64,000 bases of DNA from positions 49,800,029-49,864,028 of the forward strand of contig OX579633.1 of the NCBI GenBank assembly GCA_951230915.1. Direction: 5' to 3'. The notes under the pieces are model-generated. The model searched no databases, had not been told where the DNA came from, and saw only the letters and a program-made list of their open reading frames with translations. Of this stretch, positions 10,651 to 22,600 are shown piece after piece. A program made the position numbers and the translations under genes. This stretch comes from Antitrichia curtipendula (taxonomy: Eukaryota; Streptophyta; Bryopsida; Hypnales; Leucodontaceae). Numbering within the stretch: the stretch's first letter is position 1; each line of letters starts with the position of its first letter.

Positions 10651-11564
10651 TTGAAAAATAAGGAATCTCATGACTTCTAAGTTATCCATCTCCAACAAAA
10701 CTTTCAAATATGTCAACTTCATTTTTCAAAAGTTATAGCCAATGGCAATTCCGTCATTCTAATTGTGACAGAAAATGATATTGGTCTTTTTGCAATCATC
10801 CTAAAAATTAAGAAATTATTCTGTGAGAAACTAATACAAACCTAGGGCACTTAAGTTATACTCCTACATGGGCCTTTAAGTATTTTTACAATTTTATTAC
10901 ATAACATAATAGGCGAAGTAAAAATACAAGCCCAAAACACCCTTACTTTTCTATATTCTAAGCTTTAATGAAAACACATTGCTCTAAATATTTTTGGCCA
11001 AAGTAGGCAACATATGCAAAACTCCTCTTCTATTTATAAAATTTTGGAAAGTTAGTATCTAAGGATGCTACTGTTCCTCCAAAAACTTATGTCATGTAAA
11101 ATCCAAATTTATATCTAAGGATGCTCCAAGAATATTTAGAGTTTGTTGAACTTGTCAAAACAAAGACAAGAAAATCCTTTTTTCTAACTCAAATGTTGTA
11201 ATCTTTCACTCTATACATTCAAAGTCTCTAAAATAATTCCACACATTACTAAGTATGGTAATCTAATACAATTTTGCATGATTGAATTTAAGAAAAACAC
11301 TTTTTTTTCAATCATTTTAATTCTGATCGCCCCCAAAATTGATAGTTTCTACAGAAAATTTGTTCCAAATGTACTTCCGTCTCTTGTGTGTTTCAATTCC
11401 ATATTTAGTACTAAATCCATACCATCTAGTAAGGTAGATCCCCCCCCCCCCCCAAAAAAAAAAAAAAAAAAACTACCACTTTTTACTAGTACTAGATTGG
11501 ACAAACTTCCATTGATTTTCTTGTTGGGCAGGTGAAAAGAGGTTCCACCACTCCAATGCACGCG
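10651..11564. other. AT-rich spacer
   Basis: No gene was recognised. A C14 run followed by an A run lies at about 11441-11471. The open frames crossing it are artefacts of these homopolymers. Confidence 0.4.
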
Positions 11565-11802
11565 GCAGGGAAGATTGACCCCTTTATTGCCCCGTGTTTT
11601 ACCCTTGGAGAAAACACTCAAATTTTATATTTTCCACTTGCGATAAAATTTGCAACTTTTGAATTCACATTTGCAATCAAAGGCCCCACATTAGCTCTCA
11701 AAGGGGAAGAAATTCCAAATTTACACACAACACACAAAATAAGGGACATTTTTTACATTTATTCTTGGATGGGACAATAAAGGGGTCAATCCTCCCTAGC
11801 CC
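11565..11802. mobile_element. inverted-repeat element Q, copy 1 (about 240 bp)
   Basis: The left end GGCAGGGAAGATTGACCCCT continues TTATTGCCCC. The right end is the complement of CTAGGGAGGATTGACCCCTT, continuing TATTGTCCC. The terminal inverted repeat is about 28 bp with few mismatches. A diverged inverted copy lies at 46277-46533; both share the TTGCAATCAA.G.CCCCA core. It is non-autonomous and has no ORF. Confidence 0.8.
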
Positions 11803-11999
11803 AAAGCACGCGCCCGATGCACGCGCCCGATAATCATGCAAAAGTTACGAAAAGGGTCAAAGCTTTTGTTTGATAGAGGTTCTAAAATGGTTTCTTCCAC
11901 TTGAACACATATTGATTTTCAAAATGTACACCGAGTGATGATGGTGGTTTTAGGCAAGGGGGTGGGTGTCCCCACTTTCTTGACTGAAAGAGCTAGGAA
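11803..11999. other. spacer with a duplicated CACGCGCCCGAT motif
   Basis: GCACGCGCCCGAT occurs twice in direct succession (about 11807-11831). Nothing else was recognised. Confidence 0.4.
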
Positions 12000-13300
12000 T
12001 CACCCCGACTTTGGAAAGTCCAATGATGAGTACTCCCCAGGCCAATCCTGATCATGCTTCAAAGCCCTTTGAACAGGCTCCTCTAGAGTCCTAACACGAA
12101 CCGTCCTGCCTCCCTCCCTCCCTCCCTTCCGCCCTTCTCCCCCGCCTGCCTGCCTGCCTGCCACACAGATGCTGTGTGAGTGAGTGCGTTCATGATAACT
12201 CCGCCTCACCATTATTTGTCTGACTCTGCAAGAGTCTCCGTCCCACTCTCTGATGACGGAGTCCCGATCGAGATGGGTTTTTTTCTTTCTTTCTGGAAGC
12301 TGGCATGGCGGGGTCCCTAGCTGGCCTGAAGGAAAAGGAAAGGAAAGGGAAATCTTCACAAGAAGCTAACTTAGACTGAGCGGATCGGAATCTAAAGCTA
12401 AGCGCAAGGACGACAACGGACGACGGACGACTCCTAACACTGATCGATCCCCTCGGTCCCAGCTAGCCTAGCCTGGCTAGCTACTCCCTCCCTGGTCCAG
12501 ATCGAGCAGAGCAGACTCAGCATAGCAGAGTTGGGTGAAGATCGAAGCCAAGTACAAGAGAGAGAGAGCTAGAGAGGGAAATGAATCACCCTGTGATCCT
12601 CCGTAGTCCTGACTCCCTGCACACTTCACTTATTAAGCTTAAAAGCCTCCTGCAACATCGACACTCTAGGAAACCTTTGACTTGACTGGACTAGTCCTGG
12701 CATGGCTCATGAGCCTCACCTGATCCAATTGCAGGCTGTTTTACGTTTTCGTTTTATAAAGAAAGAGAGAGAGAGAGAGAGAAAAAACTCTTTGGTTTGG
12801 GGAAAGCTAGCTAGCAAAGGCGGGGGAGAAAGGGTTTTTCATTGCTGCACGACGACCTGACACAAACTCCAACTGTTGGATCGGGTTTTTCCCACTTCCC
12901 CAGCTAGCCAGCCAGCCAGCTAGCCAGCTAGCCAGCTCGATCGTCCGTCCTTCCGCTTCCGTCACGAAACCCCAGTCGTCGGTCTGTGCAGAGCGCAGAT
13001 GGGGAATCTCTCCCTCCCTGGCTTTCTTCAAGTGTGCAGTCACGCTTCCAATTCTCAAGTGGAATAATAGTAATAATAATGCTATTAATGATTATATTAA
13101 CTCCTCAGCTGTGTGTGGACTTTGTCAGCTGAAGGGGGAGAGGGAGAGGATTCCCTTGGCGTCACTTTGACAGCATTTTTAACACATGTAAGAGTGAGAT
13201 TTGGGGGGGAGATCTACTGAGGTGGAGAGAGATCTTTGGGTACGAGAGTCAAATCTGTGGAGATCAAATGGGTATCACTATGTAAGTAAGATGATTTCGT
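12000..13300. other. GC-richer island with simple repeats; possible unannotated transcript or promoter
   Basis: Base composition rises well above the AT-rich flanks. It contains TCCC repeats (12107-12127), GCCT repeats, a GA run (12762-12782) and alternating AGCTAGCC units (12902-12937). No reading frame has family similarity that I recognise, and the ORFs are biased in composition. Such islands in this window otherwise accompany genes, so it could be a 5' leader, promoter or non-coding transcript. That is a guess. Confidence 0.3.
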
Positions 13301-14956
13301 ATGCAATTTACAAAGGGAGGAAAAGTGGGGACGGAGACCGTGGAACGGAGTGAACCCCTGGCTGCTTCATTAAAAAAATCAGTGGTCATATGGAATTTGC
13401 CGTGTCAGGGATCACCACATGATCATGCAGTAACTTAATAAGGGCACTGATTGTAACTTGTGAATAACTTAGACGAGTTGCAGTTGCGATCAAGGGGCTA
13501 GGTATCAGTGATTCCAAATGTAAATTCACAAGTGCCTGAAGTTGTTAAAAACACTGCCAAATGTGCAAAAAAACAATTCCACGTTGAGGCATTTGCAGTT
13601 ACTGTAACTAATTGAGCTAAGTACTACAAAAAAATTGGAATTGTTTTTACGAAATCAATCCTCGTCCATAAACCCTAAGACCTGTAACACGATGTGTGCT
13701 CGTGAAGTGTCCTAAACACTGAATGATCCGAATTTTTCAGACGGGAGCTGCACACTCCTAACAGTTTTGAGTCACTTGGAAAGACGCAAAATTATTTGCA
13801 CCTGGCTAACCCTCTTTAATTTCATAAATTGTAAACAGTTTTGAGTCGCTTTGAAATGGTTGTAAATGTTTGAAGCTGGAATTGGGGGTACTCTTATAAA
13901 TCTATCCTCACCCTAAAATGTTCAATATTGATACATTGAAAAACCCAAACATGTACCCTTGTCAGTGTAGCACGACACTTTAGACTTTCAAATACATTGA
14001 ATTCAAAATATATTCTAACATAACTCCAACCAACCTTTTTTTGCTAGCAATATATTGCAAGCTTTCTGTGAAATTTTGTGCAAGAAAGACAAGTCCGGGC
14101 TCCACATATTCCCATGTTGTTAGCTGACAAGAGAGAAGAAACGTTCTTCCTCTGAAAAAACTTTGATTCTATGGCTAGCATAAATTAAGAGTATGTTCAT
14201 CTTGGGTCCTACTTCTTATGTCAAGGAGAAGGACTACATTCTTCATTTTCTTTAGTGTTGCTTCCAAAACAAACTATTTCAGGCTATATTTCACTTTTCA
14301 TTGAAGAAATATTTCATCTTATTTTTTAATTTATAATAGTTTTACAGCATGGTTATTACTTGAGGTACCCTAGAGCATCCACAATGCATGACTAGAAACA
14401 TGGACAATTTAAGTGAAAGAGCAAGGACTTCATTTTGTTCTAGTAAAAAAAGATTGACCCAACGTAAAGCCATCAATCCAAATCTAGAGTGGACTTTTTC
14501 ACATTATGAAATGAAAAAGAGGAAAAGATTTTACATTAAAAAAAGACTTTTCATGCAAGAAAAAAAAAGGGAAGGTCCAATTTATTGGCATACATAACAA
14601 TGCTTGAAAAGATATGACAATTATGAATCTTCCTATTGTGAATCAAGTTGTGGGCTCTTCATATTTTGACAACTAGTTGGTTTTAAAAAAAAATGGTGGG
14701 TCTAGAAATAGAAAGAGACCATAATGTTTTTTGGAGTTGCCCCGCTTCATTGTGCCATTACCATTTTAAAAGCCGGTACTATTGTAGATGCCATTAATTA
14801 ATTCAAAAAATAAAAAATTCAAAAAAAAAATGAAAGTAAATATGTCTATAATAGAGTTGTTTTCTTTTATAACTTTTGATGGTAGAATCCATGAACTAGA
14901 AATTTTATTGGAGATGGTTAACTTGACTGTAATCATATCCGTTAATTTGTAGAAAT
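13301..14956. other. AT-rich spacer
   Basis: No gene was recognised. Two short segments sharing CAGTTTTGAGTC (near 13758 and 13838) suggest a local duplication. Confidence 0.35.
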
Positions 14957-15880
14957 TTAACCCCTAAAATACAAGCATGAATTTTTTGGCAACATAGAAA
15001 TTTGGGCAGGTACGTATGACTAGATATTTACATATTTTAGGCTAAAATTTTAATAAGAGGTGAGAACGAGGAATATCTTTCATATGCACTAAATTTCATA
15101 ACATTTGGAAATGTTAATCAAAAGCTATGCCCTAACATGTTACTTTTTTTCCCAAACAAGTAGTCCGAACAGATAAAAAAAATCACTTTTCTCAAAAACA
15201 AAATTTTACAACTGTCTTTCTAGAGTAATATATATGTGGAAAGCTTTGAATCATTACATTTTGATTAGTGAGTCAAAAGTTATGAAGAGTTTTAGTTTGC
15301 AGGTAGTCATGGATTCTTTACTCTGAAATAAACTTTGAAGTTCTTTATTTAACTTAGTTTTTAATATTTTTGAAAAAAAAGTTCCTAGAATGTAGATTAT
15401 TTATTACAACATGGAGACCATTGGGATGACATTTTTCAACTCCATAACTAAATTTTTAATAATTTTGTAATTTGAATCATTATCTACTTTTTTCTACTTA
15501 CCATTTTTTCCTATATGTTGTACAATTCCAAACAATCTGAAATTTTTCAAGAAAATAACCAACTTTCCTTGAAGAATGAATCCAAAGAAGCACCACCATT
15601 TTTGACATCTCTCATATATATGTGATCTTGTGAAATGTAGTTGCCCGTTTTTTTGCAAGGCCAAAAAAGGAGGGTTGTCTCTTCAAACGCTAATATCTTG
15701 CAATCTACACAGTGGAAATTTTTGAAATTTGTTCCACACCTTCCCAAACCAACGTACTACAAGATCCTACAGTTACATATGTCCAATAATGGATTTTTTC
15801 TAAAATTTGGTGCTTGTACTAGAAATAGTAGTCCAAGAGCGTTTTGGGTGAAAACATAGTCATGGTCCTTTAGGGGTTAA
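14957..15880 (+). mobile_element. TTAA-CCCCTAAA element, copy 1 (924 bp)
   Basis: It opens with TTAACCCCTAAA and closes with GGTCCTTTAGGGGTTAA. Internal landmarks shared with other copies are TTTGGGCAGGTAC..GTGACTAGA, CTTTCATATGCACTAAATTTC, TTGTACAATTCCAAA and GCTAATATCTTGCAATC. TTAA on both sides followed by CCCCTAAA matches the layout of piggyBac-type insertions (TTAA target duplication, termini beginning CCC). No transposase ORF is present, so it would be non-autonomous. Confidence 0.75.
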
Positions 15881-15884
15881 AAAA

Positions 15885-16410
15885 ATAATTTTATATTTAA
15901 AAGTCAATTTTTCTAATTTGTCCACTTTGAGGTTTAGGTGTTTTTAGTACTAGGGAGTATCCAAAATTAACGATCTAGAGCTAAAACTTTTGTAGTCTAT
16001 TCATGTAGTAGGAAGATATGTGCCTTTCAAAATCAAAATAAATCTAAAAATAAATTATTTTAAGGCCTCTATATTCATATAAATGGGGCTCCTTGTATGC
16101 GCACCGTTGAACATTGAAGATGGTTTTGACTTTTATTTTTTGGTAAAATGTGATTACTATAAAGTCTTTACAATTGGCCAAATTTTAGTACTATTTTCTA
16201 TAACAAATTGACTTCTTTTACAAATAATACTTTTTCAATACTTGCAAGTAGTTAACAATACTAGTAGTTGTCAAATTTTTAGATCAACAACTGAGATTGT
16301 TTTGTTTCATTATACTTGTAGTACTCATAGTATTGAGCGTGGAAACTACACTTCTGGAAAAAGCTACCCCAAATGGTTGGTATTTCTTGCAATCACCTTC
16401 AAAAAAGTTT
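15885..16410 (-). mobile_element. interspersed repeat X, copy 2 (inverted)
   Basis: Read on the minus strand this matches 9808-10650 but without the nested element at 10239-10507. It directly abuts the right end of the TTAA-CCCCTAAA element. Ends are approximate and no coding sequence was seen. Confidence 0.6.
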
Positions 16411-17000
16411 TTTGAATTTTCATGCAAGACTTTTGACCTTGGAAGGACGTCGCTTCGATGACATACAATCACTCAAATATGATTCTATTTTTGGACCAAT
16501 AGGTACACTTTCCATTTGAAGGTTAATGGGTCATTTTCAAGATGCCTGTAAATGAATCTTTTCCCTGTCCTAGGTGATTTACCTTAGTTCAAAGTAATTT
16601 TATTTTGAAAGCAATACTAAATTAATAAAAATGAAGAGTATTCGTAGTGACATCCAAACTCCATACCTACTTCTCTATACATTGAAAACTCCAAATGTTT
16701 CTCCTCTCATCCTTTGGAGCCAAGTAAAGATGGCGGTTTAAACACCACCAATGCGCCATTGACCCTAAACCACCATCTTCACTTTGTGAACATCTCCAAA
16801 ATCAATTATGTACCTATGTAGAAGAACTTGTTTTAGAACCAAACTTTGTTCCTTCGTAACTTTTGCATACAGTATCCAAATGTTGCGTTCTTTAATGTGT
16901 TGGAACCTCCTTTCACTTGCCTATAAGAAAACATGAATAATAGTAACTAGTCTAATAATAGTAACCAGGCACAGTAGCAAAAAAAAGTGGCGGTTTGGGG
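16411..17000. other. AT-rich spacer
   Basis: No gene was seen. A short imperfect hairpin lies at 16727-16780 (AAGATGGCGGTTTA against TAAACCACCATCTT). Confidence 0.4.
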
Positions 17001-17234
17001 GGCACCCACCTTATCCCGACGTCCCCATTGAAGAAGACGAGAAAGAAGGGATCCCGTCCCCAGCAATTGGAGTGTTGACTGTCCTCTCTCCCTCTCATGT
17101 CCATCCCCAAGGAGGCAGCCGTTTCGAGGGAATCCAATGCAGCAAAAGGTGAGGTATGGCAGGCCCCAGGAGTGCAGGCTATTTGGTCATTTATGTCCGT
17201 GGTGTGCCTCTGCTGGTCTGCAACTGAAGCTCCT

Positions 17235-17271
<37 letters not shown>

Positions 17272-18616
17272 CTGCCCTGCCATGCTTGCCTGGATGGAGC
17301 CGCTGACCCTAATCTGATTTAATTTCTCGTTGCAACAATGTCCACTGGAGAGCCCCATGGGCCATGGCAGCTGCGCGCAGCTGCTTCTGCTTCTGCTTCT
17401 GTTGCCGCTGCCGTTGCGTATCAATCAGGAATACTCTGACATGGCGATCATGTTGATCAAGACTTGCAGGCAGGCAGGCGGAGTCTAATTCCAAGCAGGA
17501 ACGCCAACAAATTCCTCCATCATTGCAGAACAGCAGCAGACAAGCGCATTCAATAAGTCGCTTAGTGAATGTTTGGTCTCTGCTGGGGCTCCAAGCCGAC
17601 CATTTCTGCTGAGTCAACTGAAGTAAATGTGCAATCCCACTTTTGGGGTTTTCATTATTAGATCAAGGGGCTAGTAGAATGGGCTACTAGTCGGGGTTCT
17701 ACAATTTCTGTAGCTTTGCTAAATAGGGCCACATTTTGATGCTGCGGTATGAGAAATGGGTTCAGCGCATTCACAGCAGTAACTTGAGCAACTCTTGGTG
17801 TCGGGACGGATGAATCTGCTGTTTTTTGGACCTAGCGGCATTGGGACAAAGATAACCGCTACAGATACATTCTTTGTTTGACTTTTTTTATGACACAAGA
17901 GAACACAAAGAGATTATGTAATGTTCAGAGTGAGGAGGAGTTTGTGGCAATCCCCAATTTCTACGGAGTACGTCATTAGTGGTTGGAGTTCAGTTACAAA
18001 CATTACACTTCCTAAAGCTCCGCATGGAAGTGATGAAGCAGAGAAGGGATCCGGAGATGTTTTATAAACCTGAGTCGGTGGGACAGAATTCAATAACGTG
18101 ATGCTAGTAAGGTAGTGGACAATACACACCATGAGGGAATGTCACAAGAATGTGTCTATGATTGATGAATCGTTTGTATAAGTTAATGCACAGCAAGTAC
18201 CTGATGGCTTGCAACCCCCCACGCACAGGCGGGAATGTTTACTGTACCTAAATTGGCCGTTACATGGAACCAAAATTACCAATCTGTTACTTACTGGGTG
18301 GCCTACCATGGGCAATCGATCTTCCTGCACTGCACTGCCTCCTACACCGCGTACAAAAAGAGAGAAAAAAAGAAGAAGAAAAGAACCAAAACACTCCATG
18401 AACCACTCCCAGTATGATCACCATCACCCGTCGTTGCGACCCACTACCAAGGGGTCATTCAAGCATCCTTCCGCTCTTGCTACACGTAAGTAACCTTGCC
18501 CTCCCAAATCAAAAAAAAAGGAAAACCCCCTCAAAATGTACACATGAGCACAGGAACACGAAAAATTGGCTCGGAGCCTACTGTGTCTACGTGCAAGGAA
18601 AACGGGAGGCACAGGG
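17001..18616. other. GC-richer region downstream of the hAT-like gene
   Basis: This lies 3' of the minus-strand hAT-like gene and may include its 3' UTR at the high-coordinate side. It contains a GGAGCTGGTGCT tandem repeat (about 17234-17270) and CTTCTG or GCAG short repeats. The open frames overlapping these repeats occur in several frames at once, which argues against coding. Nothing else was recognised. Confidence 0.35.
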
Positions 18617-21190
18617 TTACAACGATGATGTACTAAACCCTAAAACCTCGTCAGGAATCTCCTCCTCATTCCCATTCATAAAAAGCTCGGCATCTTTCTC
18701 CTCTTCATTGGTGAAGTCCCTGCGCTCCAACTTGGCATGCGACGCAATGAAAATCATCTTCTCCGCTTTCTCAATCGCCAGCCGAGAGTTTCCATTTCGA
18801 TAAGCCCACCGCCACATCGACCAATTGCACTTGAGTCCACAGCTGGTAGCATGCAAAAACAGCAGCCGCACCGCGACTTTGCCTAAGGACTTGTACTCAC
18901 TAAGGCAAGTCTCCCACACCAGACGCCGGGATTGGGGATTCACAGCCTTCATACGACCAGTGACAGGGTCACGCTCCTTCACCTGCACAGCCTGCGCATA
19001 CAACGGATCCAACCCTTCGGAACGCCATTTCATCAATTCCATCAAAGCAATGTGCGCTTCTTCCCGTGCAACAAGACGCGTAATCAACCGATCCACATCC
19101 TTCTCTTGTTCCGAAGTCAGGCACCGAAAGGGAGGCAAGTACTTGCCACTGGAGTCTCGCAGAAGGTAGAGAGGGTCCAGAATTAGGGCTGCAGCCCATG
19201 CGGGATGGTAATTCTTCCCAAACCGAGTCTCAATGAGCTCGTATACCGTGGCTTCACTTTTGTCATGGCGGGCACACCATTCCTTCACCTTGGATCGAAG
19301 CTCCTCCCACAATGGCAAACACTGACTCACAAGAGGACGGTCCACTTCGATGTCGTTCACCATCGCCTTCACGATCTTCACCAAGTCTTGCACGGCTTCC
19401 AAATCCGACCAGAAGCGCACGCTGCCTACCAAGTCGGCGACTTCGCGACCCAACTGATCCTCACAAAATTGAGGAGTGAAGGAGGAGTCCAACACCGTGT
19501 TTTGCAAGGCACGAGCCGAGGCGGTGATGTCGTCCAGCATCACGAGCACATAGGAGTAATGAGGCTCGGCAAACTGGGGATCCGGGGGCGTTCGAAGGAG
19601 TTTCACGCTTTGGTACTCCTGGGGATACAATGCCATGTCAGAATGAGGGATACATTCACACCTCTTCATCGTTCCACCTGGGATCCCAACTTGGTTTGAT
19701 CGCGCACTACAGTCAATGCTGCTGTGGCAAGGATATTCTAATATGCAACAGAATTGGAGAATCGCTTCCCAAGGATCACAATAATGAGGTTTAAATGTCA
19801 TCGAAGTAGGAAATTGGGGATACACTCAAACCTCTTTCTGTACTGCCACCTGGGATCCAGACTATTTCACAATGACATAGTTTGAATGTGTGACAAGCGT
19901 GCTACGGGGAATGACAGTGTGGCAAGTGTGCTGGATGTTAGAGAATGCCATTTTGGAGAGAAGAGATTACTGAAGAGGTTTTGCGTGTACCTCGCGCTGG
20001 TACTTGTGCAAGAATGTCCGTGCTTGGGACTGGTTGTTGAAGAACGCCGAGATCTTGGCACATTCCGTGCTGACGGATCTAAACAACAGGAGGTGCTTGT
20101 TGAAGTCCTTCAACAAATTACTGAACCCCTGCGCCTGGCAACACAAGTTCACCATGCGTGGGAACCGATACTCCAATTCCTCCAGCGCGCTCAAGCTGTA
20201 CCGATCTGAGTCCGCGACGATCCCCACGCACCTCTCAGGAGATGGTCCGCAAATGGCCGCCAGCGCCTCAGCCAGCGTCTCCTCCACGAGCTTCACCGAG
20301 ACCGCGCCCGTGTTGACATTAACAACACTGCGGAAGAGCGCGTTTCCATTTGGCAAATTGAGTGTAATGTTGATGAGCGTCTCCCCCATGCCGGAAGCTT
20401 TCTTCTTCCACCCGTCAGATGCGAGCTGGAAGAACAAAGCCTCCCGCAGTTTCAGCTCCGATTCGTGCTGCACCTGCGCGTACTTCGCGTCCAGCTTCGC
20501 GCCCGCGAGGTAGCGCCGGCTCACGGGGGGTAGACCCAGTTGCGTGAGAAACTCCTTGAACTTGGGATGCTCAACACAAGAGAATGACACCGTCCCGCAC
20601 GACTCGTACAGCCATTCCGCTAAGAGATTGAGCGCGGCGTCCGCTTGTGCTTTGCTGTCGCACCAGCGCGAGCCCGGCGTCTTCAACTTCTTCACGCTAT
20701 CCTCCAGCAATGCCAGCGCGCCCAAATCCTCCTTGCCCCCGGAGAGCAGCAACGGCGGGGTGCCCGAGGGGACGCCGTCGTGGGGTTGGCCACGTTTGCG
20801 CGGCGTGAGAGTGGGCGACGCGGGGTTAGCGTTCTGCTGCGACTGTTGCGACTGTTGCGGCTGTTGCGACTGCAGTGGTTTGGGTTGTCCCTGCTGCGAC
20901 TGCTGCGGTTTGGGCACCACGCCATTGAAATTGGGGCAAGTGCCGCGCTTGAGATGCTCTGACGCCGTGCGCGACGGATTGGACGCGGAGAACATGGCAT
21001 TGCAGAGCGAGCATCGCAGCTTGACGGCTTTGGGTAATCCCGAGTCTGGGTGTTGGACGAGAAGGGGAAGCAAGTGGCTCCAGTACCACGCGCCTTTGCC
21101 CTTGATCGCCTTGCTGCGCACCGTCGCCAACCCCTCGAAGCGCTTCAACAGCGCCTTGGCCGACAAATCGCTCTCCTCGTGACTGGCCAT
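18617..21190 (-). CDS. BED-finger, DUF659, hAT-like domesticated transposase protein
   Basis: Two exons join in phase 0: exon 1 at 21190-19991 and exon 2 at 19618-18617, with donor GCGAG|GTACAC and acceptor CCCCAG|GAG. The product is 733 aa. The N-terminal region has a BED-type zinc finger (C60, C63, H79, C85) in PKAVKLRCSLCNAMFSASNP..SEHLKRGTCPNF, then a Gln/Ser-rich linker (about 95-130). A DUF659-type region (about 220-330) follows, and the C-terminal half contains YHPAWAAALILDPLYLLRD, GKYLPPF.CLT.EQEKDVDR, EAHIALMELMKWR and FLHATSCGLKCNWSMWRWAY. From memory this is the plant family of Arabidopsis At1g12380 and At1g62870, similar in length and highly conserved, with no known enzymatic role. 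No terminal inverted repeats flank it, so it reads as a host gene, probably a nuclear DNA-binding protein. Codon use is GC-rich, unlike the surrounding DNA. Confidence 0.9.
19635..19870. repeat. partial duplication inside the hAT-like gene intron
   Basis: About 19648-19693 and 19813-19860 share GGGATACA(T/C)TCA(C/A)ACCTCTT and CCACCTGGGATCC, spaced about 163 bp. The copies sit in the 372-bp intron; the first is about 30 bases from the acceptor used. The duplicate at 19805-19820 carries TGTATCCCCAA (minus strand) in place of the functional TGTATCCCCAG, so it would not serve as an acceptor. Confidence 0.75.
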
Positions 21191-22600
21191 CAGTTACATA
21201 CATACATACATACACACAGAAAAACCACGCCCTCGCGGCTGGCTCTCAGCTGCTAATCAATCTGGTCACATCGGCTCACATCTCCGCCCCCCTAGTCTGG
21301 CTCCTATCGCATCCCGAAGCCCACCATTCGAGTCTCGCCCTCCGCATTCATTGGGGCGCGAACTCCCCCAAGAAACGGCAAAACCCCAACAACTGCAACA
21401 CCAAGAACAGCTCCCCTCCCCTGCGTCGCGACGCCCACGACCTAACACTGCAGTTACTCATTTCCTCGCGCGCTCTTGCCCATCCCCACCACTGATTCCC
21501 AAATCACAACCAGAGCAAACCCACAGCCCTCAGTCGAAGCCCTCCGCGGCCCAATTCCAAACCAAAACGAAAGATGCGAGCGTCGTCGCGACTGGGGCGT
21601 CGGCTGGGGCGCCCGCGACCACCATCAACATGATGCGTGTGAATTACGACGCAAGGACGGTTGCTAATCCATCGCTCACAATACCACCCAGGATTGAAGC
21701 AACAGAAGAAGCGCAGGGAGCCGCGCTTGAAAGTCCTTGTTGTTGCGCTTGTTGTTCCCGGCTTGGTGTTGCTGCTGTTGTTGCTCTTGTTCTTCTTGTC
21801 GTTGCAAGGGATTCTTCTGTCGCCTCGAAAACCGTGCAGCTGGCCATCGGGCACACATGGATCCCATGTCCACTCTGGGGAACCCAACGCGAACACCAAC
21901 CCCAAACCACATTCTCAAAACACACACACACACACATACACACACACACTCACTCACACTACTTTCGTCGCCATCTCTGAGCTCAATGAAGATTCACCCA
22001 CCCACACAAACGCAAACGCACACGCACACACAAATGAAAAAAATAGCAAGCAAGAGCAAAAACAAGCAAGGAGCGAATCATCACCACCAGCAAGACAAGC
22101 GTTGATTCGAGCTCCAGCTCCTTCAGTAGAAGGGAGTGATGATGAAGACGGTACCTTCAAATGTACACTGAAAGAAGCAGCAGCAGCAGCTGCAGCAGCA
22201 ACACCAGGAACGGCAACATCAAAACCAAAAAAGAACAAAAAGGAAAAGAAAAAGGGGAAACAAAGCTCAACCCGCTCAGCTGGGAGTGAAGCTCAAACTG
22301 GAGTCTTTTTGGGAGTGTGCCACCCCAATCAATGAGCTTCAGGTAGATTGAAATGATCATACCGTAATAGAATTGGAAAAGAGAAAGGAAAGGAGGAAGA
22401 AGCACAGTTTTGACCCTAAGACCACCACTACGACTGGAAAAGTCTGTTGGGTCCAGGAAGTAACTCTGGTCCATCCTAAAATGAAAGATTTTGTAGATGG
22501 AGAAAACGAAAATAAATAAATAAAATAATAAAAATTGCAGATGTGGCATACCATAGCATTCATTGCTTGTGATCAATCTCGCTCACTGTTTGGGAGATTT
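21191..22600. promoter_or_regulatory. upstream region of the hAT-like gene with simple repeats
   Basis: Directly before the ATG lies a CATA repeat (about 21194-21214). Further up are a CA-rich tract (21919-21960), an ACAAACGCAAACGCA segment and GCA repeats (22175-22200). It is GC-richer than the spacer and probably holds the 5' leader and promoter. A 224-codon open frame on the plus strand (21661-22335) consists mostly of Leu runs, Thr-His runs and Lys/Ala runs made by these repeats, so I do not call it a gene. Confidence 0.35.

Noticed and set aside
11278..11621. Frames across the C14/A run at 11441
   Set aside because: The frames are made of Pro, Lys, Phe and Gly runs encoded by homopolymers.
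12000..12359. 119-codon minus-strand frame in the GC-richer island
   Set aside because: Its middle is Gly/Arg runs from a CCCT repeat; no conserved domain and no splice support were found.
17191..17617. Overlapping frames with Gln/Leu/Ala runs
   Set aside because: GCTGGTGCTGGA and CTTCTG repeats open several frames on both strands at once.
18326..18350. TGCACTGCCTCCTACACC resembling miR408
   Set aside because: The match is confined to the first part and no precursor fold is seen; chance similarity is likely.
20544..21182. 212-codon plus-strand frame opposite the hAT-like gene
   Set aside because: It is a shadow of the GC-rich, Gln-rich minus-strand exon, and the Cys runs come from the CAG/CTG repeat.
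18617..21190. Active hAT transposon
   Set aside because: No terminal inverted repeats or 8-bp duplication flank the gene, and the protein matches a conserved single-locus plant family, so a host gene is the better reading.
21661..22335. 224-codon open frame upstream of the hAT-like gene on the opposite strand
   Set aside because: It is built of Leu, Thr-His, Ala and Lys runs from CT, CA, GCA and AAG repeats, and several other frames are open over the same bases.
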